Positions 47,175 to 55,583 of a stretch of DNA of 64,000 bases are shown piece after piece. The notes under the pieces are model-generated. The model was not told where the DNA came from, ran no database searches, and saw only the letters and a list, made by a program, of their open reading frames with translations. The position numbers were made by a program, and so were the translations under genes. The stretch comes from Aquimarina sp. MMG016. Its GTDB lineage: Bacteria; Bacteroidota; Bacteroidia; Flavobacteriales; Flavobacteriaceae. The stretch lies in the NCBI RefSeq assembly GCF_018100805.1, contig NZ_JAGJEA010000002.1, positions 186,001 to 250,000 on the forward strand, written 5' to 3'. Each line of letters starts with the position of its first letter. Positions within the stretch are counted from its first letter, which is position 1.

Positions 47175-49220
47175 ATGAAGACTAAAACGATACTGATATT
47201 AGCGCTATTGATTGTTAAGGTTTCTTTTGCTCAAAAGAAAAGCAGGGCTGATCGATTCTTCGAAAAAGGAGACTATATTAATGCTGCTATACAATACGAA
47301 TTTGAGTTAAATAGAGAAGGGTATGAGAAACCTATCTTAGAAAATATATCCACTTCATATTATAATACTTTTAAGTTCAGAAAAGCATATCGATACCTGA
47401 AGATTTTAACATCCGGTAAATTTTATGGTAAAGACAAGTCGTATGATAATCAGTATAATTTTATGATGTATCAAGTACTTTCGGCATTAGGAGAATATGA
47501 TAAATCATTAGTTTACTTGTCTTTGTATCAGAAAAATACTAACCAATCAGAATTAGATACATCTGAAGCGATCTCTACTATTGAAGCTTTTAAGTTAAAA
47601 GATGATGATTATACTGTACAAGCTGTAGACTTTAACTCTGAAGCTTCTGAATTTGGGGCGGTAAAATTGGATAGTGTAGTTTATTTTACTTCGGACAGGA
47701 AGTCTAACGGAATTTTGGATAAAAATTATAAATGGACGCATAGACCTTTTTTAAATATTTATAAAATTGCAGCAACATCTGAAATAGAATCTATACAAGG
47801 TAAAGTTAATTCAAAACTTCATGAAGGAAATTTTTGTTTTTCTGCAGATGGTAATACCATGTATATCTCTAGAAGTAATACAGAAAGAGGTAAGAAGAAA
47901 TTTGATAGCATAAAAAATAATGCAATTCATCTATATAAATCTCAGAAAGTAGAAGGTGAGTGGTCAGTACCAGAAAAATTGAGCTTTAATAACATTAGCT
48001 ACTCTATTGAGCATCCCTCGCTGAGTGTGGATGGCAAGAAATTATATTTTGCATCTAATATGCCGGGTGGTTATGGAGGTTTTGATATTTATTATGTAGA
48101 TGTTAACTTAGATGGTACTTATGGAAAGCCTATTAATTTAGGGACTGAGATTAATACAAAAAACAGAGAACAATTTCCTTATATTTCTGAAAATGGACAT
48201 TTGTTTTTTTCCTCTAATGGTCATCTGGGATTAGGTATGATGGATATATTTGTTTCTGAACAGAAAGAAGGAAAACTATCCGTGCCTATTAATTTAGGAG
48301 GACCAATAAACTCCAGTTTTGATGATTTTTCTTTGGCGTATTATAATGAAACCAAAGGTTATTTTGCATCTAACCGTAAAAATGTTGGTGATGATATCTA
48401 TGCTTTTGAGCAGACAGGTGAAATCTTCCCGCGAGAATATGTTGCTCGTTTTGAAGTAAAAGATTTTGCTACCGATAATTATATTCCAAAAGCATCAGCT
48501 ATTTTGTATAATAAAAAAGATGAGATTGTCTATGAAAGTCAGCTGGATTCTATAGCAGCTTTCGAAAAGAATGTACTACCGGGTAAATATGATTTCAAGG
48601 CTTCTGCTGATGGTTATAAGACAAGAACCAAGCCTTTAAAAATAAAAGAGAAGGAAGAAGAAACGTACGTTGTTTATCTAGAAAGAGAGAAAGATGAAAC
48701 AACAAGTTCTGATAATAATACCGATATAGAGAATATTACCGATAAAACTAAAACCACCGAAGTCAATAAAGAAACGAAGAAAGAGGAGGTAACAAAAACC
48801 AGACTTAAAGAAATGCTTCTGGCTGATAAAGACGGACCTCCAGTGGTGGAAAAGAATGGTAAGCTTTATTTTGATTTACCTCCTATATATTTTGACTATG
48901 ATAAATGGAATATCCGAGCAGATTCTAAAAAAGTATTAGATGACTTTGCTTTAAAGCTAGAAAAATACAAAACGGTTTATATAAAAATTAGCTCACATAC
49001 TGATAGCAGGGGTACCGATGCCTATAATCAAGTGTTGTCAGAAAAAAGAGCAGAATCTACACGCAACTATCTGGCTTTAGTTGGATATGTAAACGCCAGA
49101 AGAATGAAATTCGAAGGCTTTGGTGAGTCACAACCGCTTATAAATTGTGATAACAAAGTCTGTACAGAAGAAGAGCATCAGACGAATCGTAGAAGTGAGT
49201 TTGAGATAGTGAAGTATTAA
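47175..49220 (+). CDS. OmpA-family protein with TPR and PD40 propeller (PorE-like)
   Basis: A 681-residue envelope protein. The signal peptide ends at about SFAQ (19). TPR-like helices span about 25-130, a PD40/WD40-like propeller about 150-410 (GNTMYISRSNTERGKKKF, LYFASNMPGGYGGFDIY, LFFSSNGHLGLGMMDIF), and a carboxypeptidase-regulatory-like domain about 425-505. The C-terminal OmpA domain (565-681) has IKISSHTDSRGTDAYNQVLS and NRRSEFEIVKY. It likely bridges the type B cargo system to peptidoglycan, as PorE does for the T9SS core. It is the last gene of the triad operon. Confidence 0.9.
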   Translation: MKTKTILILALLIVKVSFAQKKSRADRFFEKGDYINAAIQYEFELNREGYEKPILENISTSYYNTFKFRKAYRYLKILTSGKFYGKDKSYDNQYNFMMYQVLSALGEYDKSLVYLSLYQKNTNQSELDTSEAISTIEAFKLKDDDYTVQAVDFNSEASEFGAVKLDSVVYFTSDRKSNGILDKNYKWTHRPFLNIYKIAATSEIESIQGKVNSKLHEGNFCFSADGNTMYISRSNTERGKKKFDSIKNNAIHLYKSQKVEGEWSVPEKLSFNNISYSIEHPSLSVDGKKLYFASNMPGGYGGFDIYYVDVNLDGTYGKPINLGTEINTKNREQFPYISENGHLFFSSNGHLGLGMMDIFVSEQKEGKLSVPINLGGPINSSFDDFSLAYYNETKGYFASNRKNVGDDIYAFEQTGEIFPREYVARFEVKDFATDNYIPKASAILYNKKDEIVYESQLDSIAAFEKNVLPGKYDFKASADGYKTRTKPLKIKEKEEETYVVYLEREKDETTSSDNNTDIENITDKTKTTEVNKETKKEEVTKTRLKEMLLADKDGPPVVEKNGKLYFDLPPIYFDYDKWNIRADSKKVLDDFALKLEKYKTVYIKISSHTDSRGTDAYNQVLSEKRAESTRNYLALVGYVNARRMKFEGFGESQPLINCDNKVCTEEEHQTNRRSEFEIVKY

Positions 49221-49349
49221 GTTTAGTTGATGAGTTTGTGAGAGGTGAGAATACCTAACCTTCAGGGGTATATTAATTTTCTTTTTAAAGAGGTTGGAGC
49301 TACCTACAATTTAATTACTAAAAAACTAAAATACTCATTTACTAAATAA

Positions 49350-49380
49350 TTGTTTTCTAATAAATTAAATTGTACTTTTG
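49350..49380 (+). promoter_or_regulatory. Flavobacterial promoter of rpsA
   Basis: TTG (49350-49352), 20 bases, then TACTTTTG (49373-49380) is an almost ideal match. The implied leader of about 110 nt precedes the rpsA start, long for the region and with a hairpin at 49384-49414. Confidence 0.72.
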
Positions 49381-49383
49381 CAC

Positions 49384-49414
49384 TCCTTTTTGGCGAGTAA
49401 GAGAGTAAAAAGGA
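49384..49414 (+). promoter_or_regulatory. Hairpin in the rpsA 5' leader
   Basis: TCCTTTTT (49384-49391) pairs perfectly with AAAAAGGA (49407-49414) around a 15-base loop (GGCGAGTAAGAGAGT), near the start of the predicted transcript. It may be an autoregulatory or stability structure, as S1 autoregulates in E. coli. Confidence 0.45.
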
Positions 49415-49497
49415 TACTGTTTTAATTTAATTTTAACGCTTCTGTAGAATTTTCGCCTTGATTCTCAAATAGATACAGAATACAAATTTTATCTTCA

Positions 49498-51324
49498 ATG
49501 TCTGAAGAAACAAAAAACACTGACGTTCAGGAAGTGGAGGCTCCAAAAGCAGCTCCTGCTGCATCTCCGCAACAAGAAAATCCTGAGCAATTTTTAAAAG
49601 ATTTTAACTGGCACAATTACGAAGAGGGTATTGACCCTATCGCAGATTCTAAATTAGAAGAGTTTGAAAAGCTAGTTGCAGAAAACTTTGTTGACACCTT
49701 AAATGACGAAGTAGTAGACGGTACGGTAATTAACATCACTGATCGTGATGCTATTATTGATATCAATGCAAAAAGTGAAGGTGTTATTTCATTAAATGAA
49801 TTCCGTTATAATCCTGATCTTAAAGTAGGAGATAAGGTGGAAGTATTAATTGACGTACGTGAAGACGCTACAGGTCAGTTGATTCTTTCTCACCGTAAAG
49901 CTCGTGTGATCAAAGCTTGGGATAGAGTAAATAACGCGCACGATACAGGTGAGATCGTGAATGGTTTTGTAAAGTGTAGAACTAAAGGAGGTATGATCGT
50001 AGACGTATTCGGTATCGAAGCGTTCTTACCAGGTTCTCAGATTGATGTGAAACCAATCCGTGATTATGATGCATATGTTGGTAAAACAATGGAATTTAAA
50101 GTGGTAAAAATTAACCACGAATTCAAAAACGTTGTTGTATCTCACAAAGCGCTTATTGAAGCGGATATCGAAGAGCAGAAGAAAGAAATTATCGGTCAAT
50201 TAGAAAAAGGTCAAGTATTAGAAGGTACTGTTAAGAATGTTACTTCTTACGGTGTATTTGTTGATCTTGGAGGTGTTGACGGACTTATTCATATTACTGA
50301 CCTTTCTTGGTCTAGAATCAACCATCCAAATGAGATCGTTGAGCTTGATCAGAAATTGAATGTTGTGATCTTGGACTTTGATGAGGCTAAGACTCGTATC
50401 CAATTAGGTCTTAAGCAATTAAAACCACATCCGTGGGAAGCTCTTGACAAAGAAGTTAAAGTTGGAGATAAAGTAAAAGGTAAAGTTGTTGTAATCGCTG
50501 ATTACGGTGCATTTATCGAAGTAGAAGAAGGAGTAGAAGGATTGATTCACGTTTCAGAAATGTCTTGGTCTACACACTTACGTTCTGCCCAAGATTTCGT
50601 AAAAGTAGGAGACGAAGTAGAAGCTGTAATCCTTACTTTAGATAGAGAAGAGCGTAAAATGTCTCTAGGTATCAAGCAATTGACTCCAGATCCTTGGACA
50701 GATATTACTACTAAATATCCTGTAGGTTCTAAACATAATGGTATCGTTCGTAACTTTACGAACTTCGGAGTGTTTGTAGAGCTAGAAGAAGGTATTGATG
50801 GTTTAATTTATATCTCTGATCTTTCTTGGACTAAGAAAATCAAACATCCATCTGACTTTACTAATGTTGGTGATAAGCTTGATGTTATTGTTCTTGAATT
50901 AGATGTAGAAGGTCGTAAATTAAGTCTTGGACATAAACAAACTGAGGAGAATCCTTGGGATAAGTATGAAACTGAATTCGGTTTAGGAACTAAGCATACA
51001 GCAACAATCGCTGAAATTGTAGACAAAGGTGCTACAATAGATTTCAACGAAGATATCGTAGCGTTCGTTCCATCTCGTCATCTTGAGAAAGAAGACGGAA
51101 GCAAACTGAAGAAAGGTGATGAAGCAGAATTCCAAATCATTGAATTCAGTAAAGAATTCAAGAGAGTGGTTGCTTCGCATACTGCTATGTTTAAAGAAGA
51201 AGAAGCTAAAATCGTAAAACAAGCTGCTAAGAAAGCTGCTTCAAGTGCAAATGAAAAAACTACACTTGGTGATATCGATGCTTTAGCTGATCTTAAAGCT
51301 AAAATGGAAAAAGGAGGGAAGTAA
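49498..51324 (+). CDS. rpsA: 30S ribosomal protein S1
   Basis: A 608-residue S1 with about six S1/OB repeats between residues 60 and 560 (for example GQVLEGTVKNVTSYGVFVDL, VKGKVVVIADYGAFIEV, HNGIVRNFTNFGVFVELEEG). The N terminus is acidic and Ala/Pro-rich, and the C terminus is helical. It binds mRNA and the 30S subunit. Codon use (GAC, AAC, CGT) is typical of high expression. It has its own promoter and terminator, and the leader has a hairpin. Confidence 0.96.
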   Translation: MSEETKNTDVQEVEAPKAAPAASPQQENPEQFLKDFNWHNYEEGIDPIADSKLEEFEKLVAENFVDTLNDEVVDGTVINITDRDAIIDINAKSEGVISLNEFRYNPDLKVGDKVEVLIDVREDATGQLILSHRKARVIKAWDRVNNAHDTGEIVNGFVKCRTKGGMIVDVFGIEAFLPGSQIDVKPIRDYDAYVGKTMEFKVVKINHEFKNVVVSHKALIEADIEEQKKEIIGQLEKGQVLEGTVKNVTSYGVFVDLGGVDGLIHITDLSWSRINHPNEIVELDQKLNVVILDFDEAKTRIQLGLKQLKPHPWEALDKEVKVGDKVKGKVVVIADYGAFIEVEEGVEGLIHVSEMSWSTHLRSAQDFVKVGDEVEAVILTLDREERKMSLGIKQLTPDPWTDITTKYPVGSKHNGIVRNFTNFGVFVELEEGIDGLIYISDLSWTKKIKHPSDFTNVGDKLDVIVLELDVEGRKLSLGHKQTEENPWDKYETEFGLGTKHTATIAEIVDKGATIDFNEDIVAFVPSRHLEKEDGSKLKKGDEAEFQIIEFSKEFKRVVASHTAMFKEEEAKIVKQAAKKAASSANEKTTLGDIDALADLKAKMEKGGK

Positions 51325-51352
51325 TAATTCTCTATACTTTTTTAAAATAAGT

Positions 51353-51382
51353 AAAGACCGCTCAAAAGAGCGGTCTTTTTTA
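51353..51382 (+). terminator. Terminator of rpsA
   Basis: AAAGACCGCTC (51353-51363) pairs with GAGCGGTCTTT (51368-51378), loop AAAA, with a T run continuing to 51381. A run of A just upstream could allow it to work for the convergent sigma gene too. Confidence 0.93.
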
Positions 51383-51404
51383 ATACCTCACTTTTGTTTA
51401 CGTG

Positions 51405-52004
51405 TTATACTGCAATTAAGGACGTATTCTCTTTTTTCTTATATACTGTATTCAATTCTTTGTATATACTATCTCGGCATACCATAGTAAGTATTGCTTT
51501 TTTTGCTTCGAACTTCTTTTTTCTCGCATATCCTTCTGAATATCCTGTAATTTTTGAAATCTCTCGCATGCTTTTTCCTTCAAAAAAAAGATGTAATATT
51601 TCTTTTGAAGAACTACTTAGCTTAAGAAAATGCTTGCGATATAGGTGTTCTCTTTCTTTTATTTCTATTTCATCTAATATTATACAGGTATTAGTATCGT
51701 GATATTCAATAAAGGTGTTTGTTGTAATTGCTTTCTTTTTTGTGCGTAATCGATTACGCCATAAATTTTTGCATACACCATAAAAATAAGTGTTTATTGA
51801 GCAGTTTAAAATTAAAGAATCTGATCTTAATTTTTGATATATAACTACCAAAGCATCCTGGAATACATCTTCTGCATCTTCTTTATTACCAGAATTCTTA
51901 ATGATATACATTTTAATACTCAAAAAGTTCTTTTTGTAAAATGCTTTTAATATTCTTTCATTTCCTGTTTTTATTCCATTAATGATTTTTTGGTCTTTCT
52001 GCAT
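51405..52004 (-). CDS. ECF-type RNA polymerase sigma factor
   Basis: A 199-residue sigma factor with ATG at 52004 (a GTG at 52016 is possible). Region 2 (about 25-90) contains AEDVFQDALVVIYQKLR, and region 4 (about 125-180) contains LHLFFEGKSMREISKITGYSEGYARKKKFEAKKAI, a helix-turn-helix for the -35 box. There is no anti-sigma gene beside it. It is divergent from an XRE-S24 regulator across a 250-bp region with long dyads, so one may control the other. Confidence 0.9.
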   Translation of the reverse strand: MQKDQKIINGIKTGNERILKAFYKKNFLSIKMYIIKNSGNKEDAEDVFQDALVVIYQKLRSDSLILNCSINTYFYGVCKNLWRNRLRTKKKAITTNTFIEYHDTNTCIILDEIEIKEREHLYRKHFLKLSSSSKEILHLFFEGKSMREISKITGYSEGYARKKKFEAKKAILTMVCRDSIYKELNTVYKKKENTSLIAV

Positions 52005-52132
52005 AGAATATCTCACTTTTATAGATTAGTTGTTGATGTTTTTCTTTTTATAAATAAAACTGTTGATGCTTTCTTTGTAGGCAGGTTTTAAAATTATTGA
52101 GTGTTAATATTTTAAACCTATTTATTTTTTAA

Positions 52133-52222
52133 GTTTAATATTTTATTTATATTTGATGAATTAAGTACAAATGTAGTCTAAAATATTAAACTTTTATAAG
52201 ATTTTGTTGATTATTTTAGACT
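52133..52222. promoter_or_regulatory. Overlapping dyads in the ECF/XRE intergenic region
   Basis: GTTTAATATTTTA (52133-52145) is a perfect 13-bp complement of TAAAATATTAAAC (52179-52191). AGTCTAAAATA (52175-52185) is a perfect 11-bp complement of TATTTTAGACT (52212-52222). The two dyads share the 52175-52191 arm. A similar TTAATATTTTAAAC string lies at 52113-52126. The 52212-52222 arm lies between the -33 and -7 boxes of the XRE gene. This resembles an array of repressor half-sites, or alternative RNA stems. Confidence 0.6.
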
Positions 52223-52235
52223 TATTTTTAATTTG
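52207..52235 (+). promoter_or_regulatory. Candidate promoter of the XRE-S24 gene
   Basis: TTG (52207-52209), 19 bases, then TAATTTG (52229-52235), one base short of TAnnTTTG, lies 31 bp upstream of the start codon. A dyad arm occupies its spacer, suitable for autorepression. Confidence 0.45.
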
Positions 52236-52266
52236 TATGAGTGCTTATTTTTTTTAGAATTGAATT

Positions 52267-52971
52267 ATGGATTTACATAAAATCAAGGAGTTAGCAGATA
52301 AGAAAGGGAAACAAATCAAGGAATTGATTGAGGAAACTGGTATAAAGAAGGGTACTTTTTTCAATTATATGAAAGAGAAAACACCTATTACATTAGAAGC
52401 TTTTCTTAAGATATCAGATGTTTTAAAGGTTTCTCCTACAGAATTATTGTCGATGGTTCAAAATATTAAACCAAATGGGAGTGGTGCTCAAGATAATTTG
52501 GTGTCTTCTGGAACTGATGACTATACAGTTATGATGGTTCCCTTAGTTAATCAGTACGCATATGCCGGATATTTAAGTGGTTTTGAAAACGAAGGTTATG
52601 TGGGGGAACTTCCTAAAATACCCTATTTAGCTGATAGGCAATATAAAGGAAATTATATGTTTTTTGAGGTAAAAGGAGATTCTATGGATAACGGAAGTTA
52701 TGAAAGTTATTTAGAGGGTGATCTTATTCTTTGTAGAGAGGTAAATTCGACATTCTGGACTAGTAAATTACATATTAATAAATGGGATTTTGTAATTGCG
52801 CACAAGGAAGAAGGTATACTTCTAAAACGAATAGTAGAGCATAGAGTAGAAGAAGGAGTTTTGGTATTACATTCTCTTAATGATTATTATGAAGATATAG
52901 AAATTCAGATAAAAGATGTTGCTATGATTTTTAACGTAGTTGATGTTCGTAGGAATAGAAATCGGCGTTAA
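52267..52971 (+). CDS. XRE-type regulator with S24 (LexA/CI-like) domain
   Basis: A 234-residue protein. An N-terminal helix-turn-helix (about 8-62, IKELIEETGIKKGTFFNYMK) is followed by a linker and an S24 signal-peptidase-like domain (about 95-225) with the Ser139 (VKGDSM) and Lys187 (GILLKRIV) dyad. A possible Ala100-Gly101 cleavage site (YAYAGYLSG) precedes it. Such proteins self-cleave on DNA damage or act as non-cleaving repressors. No phage genes surround it, so a host stress regulator is likely. It is divergent from the ECF sigma gene. Confidence 0.88.
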   Translation: MDLHKIKELADKKGKQIKELIEETGIKKGTFFNYMKEKTPITLEAFLKISDVLKVSPTELLSMVQNIKPNGSGAQDNLVSSGTDDYTVMMVPLVNQYAYAGYLSGFENEGYVGELPKIPYLADRQYKGNYMFFEVKGDSMDNGSYESYLEGDLILCREVNSTFWTSKLHINKWDFVIAHKEEGILLKRIVEHRVEEGVLVLHSLNDYYEDIEIQIKDVAMIFNVVDVRRNRNRR

Positions 52972-53112
52972 CATCTGGTTTTTATTACTTGATTAGGCTT
53001 TTGTAAGTTTTTTAAAACAATAATACTGCTGGTTTTGTTTAAACATTTAGTTGTTGGTTATTGGAGATAAAGCATCTTTTTGGATTACCAACTTTTTAAA
53101 AAACTTAATTTT

Positions 53113-53148
53113 AATATTAGATGGTTCTAATGTTAAAAATCTAATATT
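53113..53148. promoter_or_regulatory. Dyad upstream of pyrR
   Basis: AATATTAGAT (53113-53122) and ATCTAATATT (53139-53148) form a perfect 10-bp inverted repeat with a 16-base spacer, directly before the -7 box of pyrR. AATATTA also occurs in the dyads at 52133-52191. Confidence 0.55.
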
Positions 53149-53153
53149 TTCAT

Positions 53154-53161
53154 TACTTTTG
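53154..53161 (+). promoter_or_regulatory. Candidate -7 box of pyrR
   Basis: TACTTTTG matches TAnnTTTG and lies 25 bp before the preferred pyrR ATG. No TTG at -33 is evident; the dyad overlaps that region, which suggests activator or repressor dependence. Confidence 0.5.
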
Positions 53162-53186
53162 TATTCCAGATATCCATTTGGAGATT

Positions 53187-53723
53187 ATGAGTCAAAAAAT
53201 ACTTCTTAGTGCGAAAGAGATAGATATTATTCTGCACCGTTTGGCTTGTCAATTAATAGAAAATCATACGCATTTTGAAAATACTGTTTTAATAGGTGTT
53301 CAGCCTCGAGGTACGTTTTTGGCAGATCGTATTAGACAGATTTTGGTGAATGAATATCAGGTAGAAGATGTAAAATTAGGTTATCTGGATATTACTTTCT
53401 ATCGAGATGATTTCAGGAGAGGTGAGAAACCTCTTGAGGCAAACAAGACTCATATAGATTTTGTAGTAGAAGATAAAAGAGTAGTGTTTATCGATGATGT
53501 TCTGTATACTGGGCGGAGTATTAGAGCGGCTTTAACTGCAGTGCAATCTTTTGGTAGACCACAGGAAATAGAACTTTTGACGTTGATAGATCGACGTTTC
53601 AGTAGGCATTTACCTATACAACCTAATTATAGAGGGCGTCAGGTAGATGCTATAAATCAAGAAAAAGTAAAAGTGAACTGGGAGGAAAATGAAGGAGAAG
53701 ATGCAGTATATCTGGTAAGCTAA
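53187..53723 (+). CDS. pyrR: Pyrimidine regulator / uracil phosphoribosyltransferase PyrR
   Basis: A 178-residue type I phosphoribosyltransferase of the PyrR family. The ORF can begin at a TTG at 53178, but the ATG at 53187 gives the family start MSQKILLSAKEID. The PRPP-binding motif is VVFIDDVLYTGRS, and other PyrR residues include GVQPRGTFLADRI, LDITFYRDDF and DRRFSRHLPIQPNYRG. In Firmicutes it binds pyr mRNA; here the pyrB gene follows 21 bp later, but I see no clear attenuator, so an enzymatic role is possible. Confidence 0.94.
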   Translation: MSQKILLSAKEIDIILHRLACQLIENHTHFENTVLIGVQPRGTFLADRIRQILVNEYQVEDVKLGYLDITFYRDDFRRGEKPLEANKTHIDFVVEDKRVVFIDDVLYTGRSIRAALTAVQSFGRPQEIELLTLIDRRFSRHLPIQPNYRGRQVDAINQEKVKVNWEENEGEDAVYLVS

Positions 53724-53744
53724 TAATTAAATATAAAGTAACGA

Positions 53745-54674
53745 ATGAGCGAATTAAGTGTAGATCACTTATTAGGAATAAAATATCTAAACAAAGATGA
53801 TATTAACCTGATCTTTGAGACAGCAGATCATTTCAAAGAAGTTATTAATCGTCCCATTAAAAAAGTTCCTTCGCTTAGAGATATTACGATTGCTAATTTG
53901 TTCTTTGAAAATAGTACCAGAACCAGGTTATCTTTTGAATTAGCAGAAAAACGTCTTTCGGCTGACGTAATCAATTTCTCGGCCTCTTCTTCTTCGGTTA
54001 AGAAAGGGGAAACACTTATTGACACCGTTAACAATATACTTTCTATGAAAGTAGATATGGTGGTGATGAGGCATCCTAATCCGGGAGCTGGAGTGTTTTT
54101 GTCAAGGCATGTTGATGCTAGTATCGTAAATGCAGGAGATGGTGCACACGAACACCCTACTCAGGCATTATTAGATTCATATTCGATAAGAGAACGCTTA
54201 GGAGAAGTTGGCGGAAAGAAAGTTGTGATTGTTGGAGATATTTTGCATTCTAGAGTTGCGCTTTCTAATATTTTTGCTCTAAAGCTTCAAGGAGCGGAAG
54301 TCAAAGTATGTGGCCCTAAAACACTTATTCCTAAATATATAGAAAAGCTAGGGGTAAAGGTTGAGGCTAATCTAAAGAATGCTTTGGAATGGTGTGATAT
54401 AGCAAATATGTTACGCGTACAGAATGAACGAATGGAAATAAGTTATTTTCCTTCGACCAGGGAATATACACAGCAGTTTGGGGTGAATAAAAAGTTATTG
54501 GAAAGTTTAAATAAGGAAATTGTAATTATGCATCCGGGACCAATCAATCGGGGGGTGGAGATCACGAGTGATGTTGCTGATTCTAATCAAGCCATTATAT
54601 TGGATCAGGTTCAGAACGGAGTAGCAGTGAGAATGGCAGTAATTTACCTTTTAGCTTCTAAAATTAAACGATAA
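53745..54674 (+). CDS. pyrB: Aspartate carbamoyltransferase catalytic subunit
   Basis: ATCase catalyses the committed step of pyrimidine synthesis. The 309-residue protein has the carbamoyl-phosphate motif STRTR (57-61), KKGETLIDT, MRHPNPGAG, GDGAHEHPTQALLDSYSI (catalytic His) and MHPGPINRGVEI. There is no pyrI regulatory subunit nearby; the length fits the unregulated trimer type. It is co-transcribed with pyrR. Confidence 0.96.
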   Translation: MSELSVDHLLGIKYLNKDDINLIFETADHFKEVINRPIKKVPSLRDITIANLFFENSTRTRLSFELAEKRLSADVINFSASSSSVKKGETLIDTVNNILSMKVDMVVMRHPNPGAGVFLSRHVDASIVNAGDGAHEHPTQALLDSYSIRERLGEVGGKKVVIVGDILHSRVALSNIFALKLQGAEVKVCGPKTLIPKYIEKLGVKVEANLKNALEWCDIANMLRVQNERMEISYFPSTREYTQQFGVNKKLLESLNKEIVIMHPGPINRGVEITSDVADSNQAIILDQVQNGVAVRMAVIYLLASKIKR

Positions 54675-54680
54675 TAGCTT

Positions 54681-55013
54681 ATGATTTTTAATAAAGACGG
54701 CACTACCACAATTATTACACAAGAAAAAACTACCATAATTGAATTTGTTCAGCGTGTAGAAAAAAAATATGATACTTTAAAAAATGATAATATTATTATT
54801 AATCTGTTTTCTTTAAAAGAAATATCGATTAATGATATCAATGAATTTTTGTTGTTATCCAATAAACATAAGGCATCAAGGCACTCTTTTGTTATTGTTA
54901 CTGATAAGATCTCTTATGAAGAGGTTCCTGATGAAATTACTATTGTTCCTACATTACAAGAAGCATATGACTTGGTGGAGATGGAGGAAATAGAAAGAGA
55001 TCTTGATTTCTAA
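54681..55013 (+). CDS. Conserved protein, STAS-like fold
   Basis: A 110-residue protein with an alpha/beta pattern like STAS domains: ITQEKTTIIEFVQRVEKKYD, NIIINLFSLKEISINDINEFLLL, SFVIVTDKISYEEVPDEIT, then an acidic tail (LVEMEEIERDLDF). Proteins like it lie close to ribonuclease Z in other Flavobacteriaceae and are sometimes named after it, but it has no nuclease motif. It starts 6 bp after pyrB. Its role is unknown. Confidence 0.75.
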   Translation: MIFNKDGTTTIITQEKTTIIEFVQRVEKKYDTLKNDNIIINLFSLKEISINDINEFLLLSNKHKASRHSFVIVTDKISYEEVPDEITIVPTLQEAYDLVEMEEIERDLDF

Positions 55014-55065
55014 AGAAAATATTATTTTTTTGTAATTAATTTGATCCTTTTTCGTCTTATTCGTT

Positions 55066-55521
55066 ATGAATAAATTAGCCCCAGTTACTTTCGTATTGTT
55101 TTTTTTGTTTTTCAATTTTCTACAAGCTCAAGATTGGAAGTATGATTTTGAAGAAGCAAAAACTTTGGCAAAACAGAAAGATCAAAACATTGTATTATAT
55201 TTTACAGGATCTGATTGGTGTGCACCATGTATTAGGTTGCAAAAGAATATTTTTTCTGATGATAAATTCAAAAAATTTGCAAAGAGCAACTTTGTGTGGG
55301 TAAAAGCGGATTTTCCCAAACGTAAAAAGAATCAACTTTCTGAGAAGCAGCAAAAAAAGAATGAGGAGTTAGCAGATCGATATAATAAACGATGGGTTTT
55401 TCCTGTGATTTTAGTTTTGAATAAAGAAGGCGAAGTAATTGGAGCAACAGGGTATAGAAGGAAATTAAATGCAGAAGGATATATATCTTTACTGACTTCT
55501 TTTGATTCTTTCGGAAGATAA
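55066..55521 (+). CDS. Secreted thioredoxin-family protein
   Basis: A 151-residue protein with a signal peptide ending at about LQAQ (22). The thioredoxin fold has a CxxC active site, Cys52 and Cys55 in SDWCAPCIRL, and a cis-Pro region (WVFPVILVLNKEGEVIGATGY). It probably acts as a periplasmic disulfide reductase or isomerase. It lies between the STAS-like and rnz genes on the same strand. Confidence 0.9.
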   Translation: MNKLAPVTFVLFFLFFNFLQAQDWKYDFEEAKTLAKQKDQNIVLYFTGSDWCAPCIRLQKNIFSDDKFKKFAKSNFVWVKADFPKRKKNQLSEKQQKKNEELADRYNKRWVFPVILVLNKEGEVIGATGYRRKLNAEGYISLLTSFDSFGR

Positions 55522-55583
55522 ATAGATTAATAAATAAGATTGAATTATATTCACGTTCTATTTAAAAAAGAGGGAAAATTATT

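Noticed and set aside
52267..52971. XRE-S24 gene as a prophage CI repressor
   Set aside because: Neighbours are rpsA, ECF sigma, pyrR and pyrB; no integrase, structural or lysis genes were found, and no attachment site.
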